DNA from: Variovorax sp.
GTDB lineage: Bacteria; Pseudomonadota; Gammaproteobacteria; Burkholderiales; Burkholderiaceae_C
DNA: 9,464 nucleotides
Direction of reading: 5' to 3'
Assembly (NCBI GenBank): GCA_028292145.1
Contig: JAQGMX010000413.1
Coordinates: 1 to 9,464, forward strand
Shown: one piece after another, positions 1-5,637 of the stretch
Layout: each line of letters opens with the position of its first letter
Numbering within the stretch: the first letter of the stretch is position 1
Notes under the pieces: model-generated
Databases searched by the model: none
The model's input: only the letters and a program-made list of their open reading frames with translations
Told to the model about the DNA's origin: nothing
Made by a program: the position numbers and the translations under genes

Positions 1-701
1 GCACCGTTGCCGCCGTATTGATACTGGGTGAAGTTGGTGTAGTTCAGCGTGCCGTCACTGCGGATGGACGAAATGCTCTCGTTCTTGGTGAATTGACCGT
101 TTGCATTCCGGGTCCAATACACCTGTATTTGGTGGTTGCCGATCTCCGTGGAGATCATGGTGTTCAACGGCGTCACGCCGTCCGGCGCGTGGTCGAACAG
201 CCCCCGCGGCACAACCGGCGCGTTGTTATTGGCGGCACTGACGCCCATCAATTGGCCGATGGTCTGGTCTCCGACGATGTTCTGCGCCACGCCGGCCAAC
301 AACCCTGCGCCTTTGAGCGTCAGGCCAGCGACCAAGAGCGGGCCCGGCTTGACGAGGAATTTGCCTGTTCGCTCGCTGATGCCGCCGACGACGCTGAGGA
401 TGTCGCCGGCTTTTATGGCGTTGATGTTGTTGGTCGATTCAATGTCATCATTAATCCTAGTGGCTGATATGCCTACGGCTGTCAATGTCGAAGCAGAACC
501 TAAATATCCAGCCCACTGAGGGTTGTTTGCCGCGAGCTCCGCCATTCCTGCGGTAATCTTTGCACTTGTGGAGGCTGCATCAAGCCAAGCATCTGATCTG
601 ATTTGTTCATTGGCTCCCGTCAAGGCCTTATTAATTGAATTAGATAAGGATGCGGCATCATTCTGTAAACTAACAATACTGTATGCAATAGGTAGAGTCA
701 T
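1..701 (-). CDS. Uncharacterised protein, module copy 1 (3' end outside window)
   Basis: The frame is open from an ATG at 701-699 down to base 1 with no stop, giving 233 residues and an incomplete C-terminus. It starts MTLPIAYS with no signal peptide. Residues 1-89 look helical and polar. Residues about 98-150 are rich in Gly, Ala, Leu and Val (GPLLVAGLTLKGAGLLAGV) and could be membrane-active or a packed helical core. A Gly/Asn/Thr-rich part with likely beta strands follows (VPRGLFDHAPDGV, then QVYWTRNANGQF). It is a paralogue of the 258-aa gene at 1235-2011, collinear at exactly 1310 bp. It starts 15 bp after the small membrane-protein gene, without a clear Shine-Dalgarno, so coupled translation is likely. 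I recognise no family. An effector or toxin partnered with the small membrane protein is possible but unproven. The reading frame itself is well supported because the paralogue keeps it open. Confidence 0.8.
   Translation of the reverse strand, partial: MTLPIAYSIVSLQNDAASLSNSINKALTGANEQIRSDAWLDAASTSAKITAGMAELAANNPQWAGYLGSASTLTAVGISATRINDDIESTNNINAIKAGDILSVVGGISERTGKFLVKPGPLLVAGLTLKGAGLLAGVAQNIVGDQTIGQLMGVSAANNNAPVVPRGLFDHAPDGVTPLNTMISTEIGNHQIQVYWTRNANGQFTKNESISSIRSDGTLNYTNFTQYQYGGNG
11..434. repeat. Direct repeat copy 1 of a 1310-bp tandem duplication
   Basis: This stretch matches 1321-1744 at a constant offset of 1310 bp without any indel. By hand count, 51-434 has about 36 mismatches in 384 positions, roughly 90% identity. 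Identity weakens between 11 and 50 and is lost near base 10 and beyond base 434. It encodes the conserved central and C-terminal part of the paralogous protein. Confidence 0.9.
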
Positions 702-716
702 GATACATTTAAAATT

Positions 717-1238
717 TTATTTACGAGAAAAATAAATAAGTTGAGATGCGTGAAATACTATAAAGAAAATATATCCTAGAAGGGCGGCGTCCTTTTTTGA
801 TCCCGCAATCCATCGCTCCCGAATGAGTTGGTTGTTCCTTGCATAGTAAACACGCCCATCCAGAGAGATTTTGGAGACCAATCTCAAGGGTTGATCGTAA
901 GCCGGTACGAATATTTGTTCTACATTAACAATTAGACCATTTAGTTGTTCTTTTAATCCGCAATCGTTTCGCCCCGTTCCGATGTGATAGTAAGAAAAAC
1001 CTTTGCAATTTATACTTTCATCTCCAACCCAGCTTTGACTGTATCTTCCACCTGCGTCGCAACAACGATAGGTTCCACTGACAGTCGGAAGACGCTCAAA
1101 AACATGGCCCTCAGAGGGCTCGGCTCGTTTTGCCAGTCCCCAAAATATTCCAAAGAAAACAAGGCCGACCAATAGGCTGCGAAATAATAGTTTTTGATCC
1201 CACCATTTGATTTCTTGTGGAGATGCCACGTCACTCAT
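717..1238 (-). CDS. Small membrane protein with a cysteine-containing loop, intact module copy
   Basis: The protein has 173 aa. The ATG at 1238-1236 overlaps the TGA of the upstream 258-aa gene (ATGA). A longer frame upstream exists but lies inside that gene, so the overlap start is preferred. A hydrophobic segment spans about residues 17-36 (FRSLLVGLVFFGIFWGLA), with basic residues on both sides. A polar loop of about 110 residues carries C59, C60, C78 and C93. A second hydrophobic segment spans about 151-170, followed by a basic tail. This suggests an N-in/C-in topology with the loop in the periplasm and possible disulfides. A frameshifted relative at 2008-2488 keeps all four cysteines plus EGH, ERLP, AGGRYS and RNDCG, so this is a real diverging family. 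I do not recognise the family. A two-TM partner beside a duplicated soluble protein fits an immunity-type role, which is inference. Confidence 0.8.
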   Translation of the reverse strand: MSDVASPQEIKWWDQKLLFRSLLVGLVFFGIFWGLAKRAEPSEGHVFERLPTVSGTYRCCDAGGRYSQSWVGDESINCKGFSYYHIGTGRNDCGLKEQLNGLIVNVEQIFVPAYDQPLRLVSKISLDGRVYYARNNQLIRERWIAGSKKDAALLGYIFFIVFHASQLIYFSRK

Positions 1239-2011
1239 GCTGATTTTTGCCAATTGACGTCGTTTGCAGAAAAACAAGTGAAAGTACCTTTCCAAGCACT
1301 GCCAGCCAAGCGCTTCAAATAGCCGTATTCTCGCTGGGCAAAGATGGTGCATTTGAGCGTGCCGTCACTGCGGATGGACGAGATGCTTTCATTTTTGGAG
1401 AACTGGCCGTTTGCATTCCGGGCCCAGTACACCTGTACTTGGTGGTTCCCGACCTCCGTGGAAATCATGGTGTTCAGCAGCGTCACGCCGTCCGGCGCGT
1501 ATTCGAACAGACCCCGCGGCACAACCGGCGCGTTGTTATTGGCGGCACTGACGCCCATCAACTGGCCGATGGTCTGGTCCTCGACGATGTTCTGTGCCAC
1601 GCCGGCCAACAACCCTGCGCATTTGAGCGTCAAGCCTGTGACCAATAGCGGGCCGGGCTTGACGAGGAAGTTGCCTGTTACCTCGCTGATGCCGCCGACG
1701 ACGCTGAGGATGCCGCTTGCTTTTATGGCGTTGATATCGTTGGTTGTTTGCAGTGTCGCGAGGATATGTCTTGATGACTCCTGTACTGCTATTACAGTCG
1801 CAAGATTTCCAAGCAAACCCGCCCGTTTCGGATCTTCGGCGGCAAGATCCGATAAACCGGAAGTAATTTTTGCTGCATTGCTTGCGGTATCAATCCAGGC
1901 TTGTTTTATGTCTTCAAAATCAGTTTCGGTTAACGCGATTCGAACTGCATTTGCAAGAGATAAGTCGTCATTATTCAAATTAAAGTTTGAATAGGCAACG
2001 GGAATGCTCAT
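1235..2011 (-). CDS. Uncharacterised 258-aa protein, module copy 2
   Basis: The ATG at 2011-2009 overlaps the stop of the degenerate small gene upstream (ATGA), and the TGA at 1237-1235 overlaps the start of the small membrane-protein gene (ATGA). The arrangement implies one transcript with coupled translation. There is no signal peptide. Residues 90-217 are nearly identical to copy 1, including the Gly/Ala/Leu-rich stretch after KPGPLL and the VPRGLF segment. Residues 1-89 are only about 40% identical to copy 1. After about residue 230 the similarity stops, and the protein ends in its own tail of about 28 residues (LAGSAWKGTFTCFSANDVNW). No catalytic motif of a known toxin family is visible. 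It may be an effector or toxin with the downstream two-TM protein as partner. The gene is certain; the function is unknown. Confidence 0.85.
   Translation of the reverse strand: MSIPVAYSNFNLNNDDLSLANAVRIALTETDFEDIKQAWIDTASNAAKITSGLSDLAAEDPKRAGLLGNLATVIAVQESSRHILATLQTTNDINAIKASGILSVVGGISEVTGNFLVKPGPLLVTGLTLKCAGLLAGVAQNIVEDQTIGQLMGVSAANNNAPVVPRGLFEYAPDGVTLLNTMISTEVGNHQVQVYWARNANGQFSKNESISSIRSDGTLKCTIFAQREYGYLKRLAGSAWKGTFTCFSANDVNWQKSA
1321..1744. repeat. Direct repeat copy 2 of a 1310-bp tandem duplication
   Basis: This is the partner of bases 11-434, lying inside the 258-aa gene. The flanks differ sharply. Upstream in the gene (1745-2011) the two copies align codon for codon but have diverged strongly. 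Downstream of about 1320 the sequences are unrelated as far as the window shows. Confidence 0.9.
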
Positions 2012-2488
2012 GATTGTTCTTGCTGTGGTTGATTGAATCTGCGCTCAATTAAAATAAACTGAATATAATTAAAAATTATTGAAATAATGAAACCGCTGCC
2101 GAAAGCTTCGTTAAAAAACCTTCGGTCCAATGTTTTTGCAAACCTGCCTCGCTTGTTGCGTAGTAATTTTACCGGCTGATGAAATATTGACATCCAATAG
2201 GGAGCGATCCCCAAATGAGGGGGTTGTTGCTCGATTGCCGTAACGGTATTTCCGTTTGGCTGTTCTTTGAAGCCGCAGTCGTTTCGATTGGTTCCAGGAA
2301 ACTCAAATATATCCAATTGGACCGCAATTGATCACGGTGTTGCATTTCCAGCGCTTGCTGTATCGCCCACCCGCTTCGCAACACTGGTAAATGCTGTTAA
2401 TCGACGGCAGCCTCTCAGATGCATGGCCTTCTCGAGGTTTCCTGAAGAATGAAATTCTCCCGGAAATGTCCGCAGTCATTCTGAACAA
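2008..2488 (-). pseudogene. Frameshifted second copy of the small cysteine-containing membrane protein
   Basis: Two overlapping minus-strand frames together match the intact 173-aa protein. The first (2488-2303) gives REGHASERLP, YQCCEAGGRYS and VINC, then stops at TGA. The second, continuing to a TGA at 2010-2008, gives GTNRNDCGFKEQPNG, then FHQPVKLL and a hydrophobic C-terminus (FIISIIFNYIQFIL) like the second TM of the intact copy. Removing one T from the ATTT near 2303-2308 restores a single frame and keeps all four cysteines. The N-terminal hydrophobic segment of the intact copy is not visible here, and no good ATG leads into the first frame. I therefore read this as a decayed gene. A sequencing error causing the frameshift cannot be excluded. 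Its stop overlaps the next start, so the second half may still be translated and couple to the 258-aa gene. Confidence 0.65.
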
Positions 2489-2855
2489 TTTTTTTGAGTT
2501 TGATGGTTCAGCCCTGATCCATTTTTCGAAGAAATAACCGTTTGGAAGTACTTCGCGAAAGGGATGAGGCAGACATTAAGAAGAAAGATGAATTCGACGG
2601 GCTTAATGGATGCGAGACTGATTAAAAGTATTCAATCTGGATGTTTTTCCGCGGTGAATGCCAGGCGTGCGAACGCGCAGCAGATTCACATTGGGCATGC
2701 GTTGCTGGACGATCTTCATGATTGCCGACTGAAGAATTGGTCGCGCGATGCGCACAATCCATGAAAGACTGAGTCGGCTCAGATAACTCGGCCACTATTG
2801 GGCCGAAAGAAAAAGTCAACGCATTGCGCTGGATGCGCAACGTTGGGCCAAAGCC
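2489..2855. other. Intergenic region between yaeQ and the duplicated module
   Basis: This stretch has no convincing full gene. It contains the yaeQ terminator at 2806-2844 and a short minus-strand frame ending at TAA 2605-2603, with an internal ATG at 2719 giving 38 aa (MKIVQQRMPNVNLLRVRTPG). That frame is open upstream to about 2789, with LSRLSLSWIVRIARPIL before the ATG. It may be a gene remnant. I see no clear promoter for the downstream module, although one is expected here on the minus strand because the terminator separates it from yaeQ. Confidence 0.5.
2806..2844 (-). terminator. Rho-independent terminator after yaeQ
   Basis: Read on the minus strand, AACG-TTGCGC-ATCCA-GCGCAA-TG-CGTT forms a stem with a 5-nt loop and a 2-nt bulge (2844-2818). 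It is followed by GAC and then TTTTTCTTT. It lies 11 bp past the yaeQ stop and should end the purB-mntA-hepT-yaeQ transcript. Confidence 0.75.
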
Positions 2856-3416
2856 CTATTTCAGGCGAACCAGCTCGATATCGATGCTGTTCTTGCCGTC
2901 GCCCAGCATCAGCACGTTTTCTTGAACAGTCGCCTGCAATTGCATGCTGCGCTGCGCCAAAGCGGCGACTGCCTGCGATGTCTCGCTGGGAATTCGCCAC
3001 ACCTGCAGGTTCTGCAGTCGCGCCAGCTTGTTCTCGATGCCCTTCCACCAGATACCGGCTGCGTGGCTGAAGCAATACAGCAGCACCTCGTCCGCCTTGC
3101 CGCACGCCTTTTGCAGCGGCTTTTCCTCCGGCTGGCCGACCTCGATCCAGACTCGGGTGCGGCCGGTTAAGTCGCGCAGCGACACGTCCGGATCATCCTG
3201 GTTCGACAGGCCGGCACCGAAGCCCAGCACGCCGTCGCCGTCGCACACGCTCTGCAGCTTGTACGCGTTGAGCGCCAGCGCAATCAACCGCACCATCATC
3301 CGTTCGTCGTTCTCGCTCGGATGGCGCGCCAGCGTCAGCGCGTGATCGGCGTAGTAGCTGTGGTCGATGTCGGCGACTGCGAGGTTCGCCTTGAAGATGG
3401 TGGATTTGAGTGCCAT
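2856..3416 (-). CDS. yaeQ: YaeQ family protein
   Basis: The protein has 186 aa, close to the usual YaeQ length of about 180. The start is ATG 3416-3414, because the family begins MALK(A/S)TI(Y/F)KA. An in-frame start 9 codons earlier would add residues not seen in the family. Family landmarks are TLARHPSE followed by ERMMVRLIALAL (about 32-52), the VWIEVGQPEEK segment with KKAC-like QKACGKA (about 97-116), the IWWK stretch (about 133-136) and the LQATVQE end region. YaeQ proteins have a PD-(D/E)XK nuclease-like fold, but their cellular role is not settled. Compared with E. coli YaeQ from memory, there is an inserted Gly/Asp-rich loop (about residues 59-72). It begins 4 bp after the hepT stop, has no obvious Shine-Dalgarno, and is followed by a terminator, so it is probably the last gene of the transcript. 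Confidence 0.93.
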   Translation of the reverse strand: MALKSTIFKANLAVADIDHSYYADHALTLARHPSENDERMMVRLIALALNAYKLQSVCDGDGVLGFGAGLSNQDDPDVSLRDLTGRTRVWIEVGQPEEKPLQKACGKADEVLLYCFSHAAGIWWKGIENKLARLQNLQVWRIPSETSQAVAALAQRSMQLQATVQENVLMLGDGKNSIDIELVRLK

Positions 3417-3420
3417 GGAA

Positions 3421-3768
3421 TCAGGGAAGCAGTGCGGCGACATCTGCGCGCAACGCGGGGAGGTGAAGCTGCACCGTGTTCCACACCGAGGTGTAGCTCA
3501 CGTTGAAATAGCCGTGTGAAAGATAGTTGCGGTTGCCGATGACGCTGCCCCATGGAATCTCGGGGTGTGCTTTGACAAACGACAGGTCGTGCTTGCGCAC
3601 GTTGCTGCAGGCCTCGCCGATCACTTCAAGATTGCGAACCACCGCATCCCGCACCAAATGGTTGTCGAGGAATTGGGACTCGTCTAGTCCGGCCACATAA
3701 CTTTGAATCCGGTCGATCGCCTCGACCACATGCCCGAGAAAAAAAGGAACCCGCGTCGGGTCGCTCAA
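3421..3768 (-). CDS. hepT: HepT-like HEPN ribonuclease toxin (DUF86)
   Basis: The protein has 115 aa, the typical length. It is all-helical and starts in the family style (HVVEAIDRIQSYVAGLDESQF). The HEPN active site is R80-NYLS-H85-G-Y87, the RX4HXY motif of HepT toxins. The GEACSNV segment (51-57) is also typical. HepT proteins cleave RNA. In the characterised MntA-HepT system the antitoxin adds AMP units to the Tyr of this motif, and all the needed residues are present here. The only start fitting the family N-terminus is TTG at 3768-3766, which overlaps the mntA stop (TTGA). This implies translational coupling, with the antitoxin made first and the toxin translated weakly. The stop lies 4 bp before yaeQ. 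Confidence 0.92.
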   Translation of the reverse strand: MSDPTRVPFFLGHVVEAIDRIQSYVAGLDESQFLDNHLVRDAVVRNLEVIGEACSNVRKHDLSFVKAHPEIPWGSVIGNRNYLSHGYFNVSYTSVWNTVQLHLPALRADVAALLP

Positions 3769-4055
3769 AGCTGCACAGCCTCGGCGATGACACGCGAGCG
3801 GAAAGCCATTGGCAGAGCGTCGGGCGTGAGCACATCCACCGGAATGCCAAGCAACTCGGACACCTCAAACTGCACACCGCCAATGTCGAATGTACTGGTC
3901 GTCGGCGTCGGTTCGACCAACAAGTCGAGGTCGCTCTCCTCGGTGTCGGTGCCCGTGACTACGGAGCCAAAAACCGACACCGAACGCATTCCGTGGCGCA
4001 GGGCGATTTGCCGCACTTGGTCACGGTATTGCTGGAGCAGGTCGGAAGGTTTCAT
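3765..4055 (-). CDS. mntA: MntA-like minimal nucleotidyltransferase antitoxin
   Basis: The protein has 96 aa from the ATG at 4055-4053. A longer frame would reach back into purB and adds non-family sequence. The fold of the minimal nucleotidyltransferase family is evident. It has a leading helix (DLLQQYRDQVRQIALRHGM), then VSVFGS at 26-31, the catalytic GSX10DXD motif (G30 S31, D42, D44) and a third acidic candidate, D74, in IPVDVLT. The enzyme transfers AMP from ATP to the HepT tyrosine, which neutralises the toxin. All catalytic residues are present, so it should be active. It follows the purB stop by 19 bp with no clear promoter of its own, which suggests at least partial read-through from purB. 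Confidence 0.92.
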   Translation of the reverse strand: MKPSDLLQQYRDQVRQIALRHGMRSVSVFGSVVTGTDTEESDLDLLVEPTPTTSTFDIGGVQFEVSELLGIPVDVLTPDALPMAFRSRVIAEAVQL

Positions 4056-4074
4056 TGCAGCGATTGTCGCTGGC

Positions 4075-5454
4075 TCACACCCGCTTCGCCAATTCGGCAG
4101 CCTTGCCGACATAGCTCGACGGCGTCATCGTCAGCAGGCGCTCCTTCTCGGCTTCGGGAATCTCCAGCGAGCGAATCAGGCCGTGCAGCGCCTCAGCGGT
4201 GACGGTCTTTCCGCGCGTGACTTCCTTCAGCTGCTCGTAGGCGCCCTGCACGCCGAACCGGCGCATGACGGTCTGGATCGGCTCGGCCAAGACTTCCCAC
4301 GAGGCGTCCAGGTCTTCGGCCAGCGCTTCTTCATTGAGCTCGAGCTTGCCGAGGCCGGTCGAGAGGCTCGTATACGCCAGCACCGCATAACCGAAGGCCA
4401 CGCCGATGTTGCGCAGAACGGTGCTGTCGGTCAGGTCGCGCTGCCAGCGGCTGATCGGCAGCTTTTCGCTGAGGTGGCGCAACAGCGCGTTGGCCAGTCC
4501 GAGGTTGCCTTCGGCGTTCTCGAAGTCGATCGGGTTGACCTTGTGCGGCATCGTGCTGGAGCCGATCTCGCCCTTCTTCAGCCGCTGCTTGAAGTAGCCG
4601 AGGCTCACATAGCCCCAGATATCGCGCGAGAAGTCGATCAGGATCGTGTCGGCGCGCGCCACGGCGTCGAACAGCTCCGCCATGTAGTCGTGCGGCTCGA
4701 TCTGGATGCTGTACGGCTGGAACGTGAGGCCCAGGCCGAGCGGCGCCGGCGTCTCGATGACCTTGCGGCTGAAGGCTTCCCAGTCGAAATCGGGCCAGGC
4801 TGCGAGGTGGGCGTTGTAGTTGCCGACAGCGCCGTTCATCTTGCCGAGCAACTGCACGCCGGCGATCTGGTCGCGCGCCTTGGCCAGACGAACCGCCACG
4901 TTGGCGATTTCCTTGCCGACCGTGGTCGGACTCGCGGTCTGGCCGTGGGTACGCGCCAGCATCGACACGCCGGCAAAGAGGTGCGCCATCTCGCGCAGCT
5001 TGACGATGATCGCGTCGAGCGCGGGCAGCAGCACCTTGTCGCGCGACGACTGGATCTGCAGCGCGTGGCTGGTGTTGTTGATGTCCTCGCTGGTGCAGGC
5101 GAAATGCACGAATTCGGCCGCGGCCAGCAACTCCGGGCGCGCGTCGAAGCGCGACTTGATCCAGTACTCGACCGCCTTGACGTCGTGGTTCGTGGTCTTC
5201 TCGATCTCCTTGATGGCGATCGCGTCGGCTTCCGAGAAGTTGGAAACCAGGGCGAGCAGGTACTTACGGGCGCCCGGCGTCAGAGGCTTGAACTCAGCAA
5301 AACCGCAGTCCGATAGTGCGATGAACCAGGCCACTTCGACCTGCACGCGGCGGTGCATGTAGCCCTGCTCGCTCATCAGGGGGCGCAGCGCGGAAAGCTT
5401 GGCGGCATAACGGCCGTCAAGCGGAGAAAGTGCGGAAACGGAAGAGAAGCTCAT
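4075..5454 (-). CDS. purB: Adenylosuccinate lyase
   Basis: The protein has 459 aa and is very close to E. coli PurB (456 aa) along its whole length. It catalyses two fumarate-releasing steps: SAICAR to AICAR in de novo purine synthesis, and adenylosuccinate to AMP. It belongs to the fumarase/aspartase superfamily and is a cytosolic homotetramer. Visible landmarks are SPLDGRY (10-16), TTNHDVKAVEY (87-97), FACTSEDINN (118-127), the catalytic histidine in ARTHGQ (H170), NGAVGNYNAH (207-216), and the signature loop GSSTMPHKVNP (298-308) holding the catalytic serine. WQRDLTDSTVLRN (337-349) is also present. It starts at ATG 5454-5452 and diverges from the glutathione transferase gene. mntA follows 19 bp after the stop. 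Nothing in the protein looks damaged. Confidence 0.98.
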   Translation of the reverse strand: MSFSSVSALSPLDGRYAAKLSALRPLMSEQGYMHRRVQVEVAWFIALSDCGFAEFKPLTPGARKYLLALVSNFSEADAIAIKEIEKTTNHDVKAVEYWIKSRFDARPELLAAAEFVHFACTSEDINNTSHALQIQSSRDKVLLPALDAIIVKLREMAHLFAGVSMLARTHGQTASPTTVGKEIANVAVRLAKARDQIAGVQLLGKMNGAVGNYNAHLAAWPDFDWEAFSRKVIETPAPLGLGLTFQPYSIQIEPHDYMAELFDAVARADTILIDFSRDIWGYVSLGYFKQRLKKGEIGSSTMPHKVNPIDFENAEGNLGLANALLRHLSEKLPISRWQRDLTDSTVLRNIGVAFGYAVLAYTSLSTGLGKLELNEEALAEDLDASWEVLAEPIQTVMRRFGVQGAYEQLKEVTRGKTVTAEALHGLIRSLEIPEAEKERLLTMTPSSYVGKAAELAKRV

Positions 5455-5637
5455 GCCTGAATTTTAGGCGTTCGACCCGCAACGCTTCGCTCTGTGCATG
5501 TGTTGCATCGCCGCGACACCACAGGTTGCAAGATATCTCGCATTTCGCAGGCCTATTTCGTTTGGCCGTGGAGATAAAGGTCGCCACACTAGAATCAAAA
5601 CGCTACAACAAAGAGAACTTGGGAAGAGAGAAATCGC
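5455..5637. other. Divergent intergenic region between purB and the glutathione transferase gene
   Basis: Both promoters should lie in these 183 bp. The best plus-strand -10 candidate is TAGAAT at 5590-5595, but no matching -35 is found at proper spacing. On the minus strand TAAAAT (5466-5461) sits very close to the purB start, which would leave almost no leader. No riboswitch or clear operator palindrome is visible. Confidence 0.4.
5624..5630 (+). promoter_or_regulatory. Ribosome binding site of the glutathione transferase gene
   Basis: The purine-rich AAGAGAG (within GGGAAGAGAG) ends 7 bases before the ATG at 5638. This supports that start. Confidence 0.6.

Noticed and set aside
18..467. 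Plus-strand frames at 18-467 and 1247-1648, similar to each other
   Set aside because: They resemble each other only because they lie opposite the duplicated minus-strand gene, which has paralogue support and the better reading frame.
2169..2384. Third minus-strand frame with NNPLIWGS resembling NNQLIRER of the intact small protein
   Set aside because: The frame ending at 2008 aligns better across the same stretch (HQPVKLL against DQPLRLV), so only one frameshift is needed. The match is probably chance.
2622..2840. 72-codon minus-strand frame upstream of the module
   Set aside because: It runs through the yaeQ terminator hairpin, has no ribosome binding site, and does not look like a known protein.
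3703..5316. Long plus-strand open frame (537 codons)
   Set aside because: It lies opposite purB, mntA and hepT. Its composition is rich in Arg, Gln, Ala and Val, as expected from the complement of GC-rich genes, and it matches no family.
5562..5595. TTGGCC plus TAGAAT as a sigma-70 promoter for the GST gene
   Set aside because: The spacer is 22 bp, which is too long, so only the -10 candidate is worth noting.
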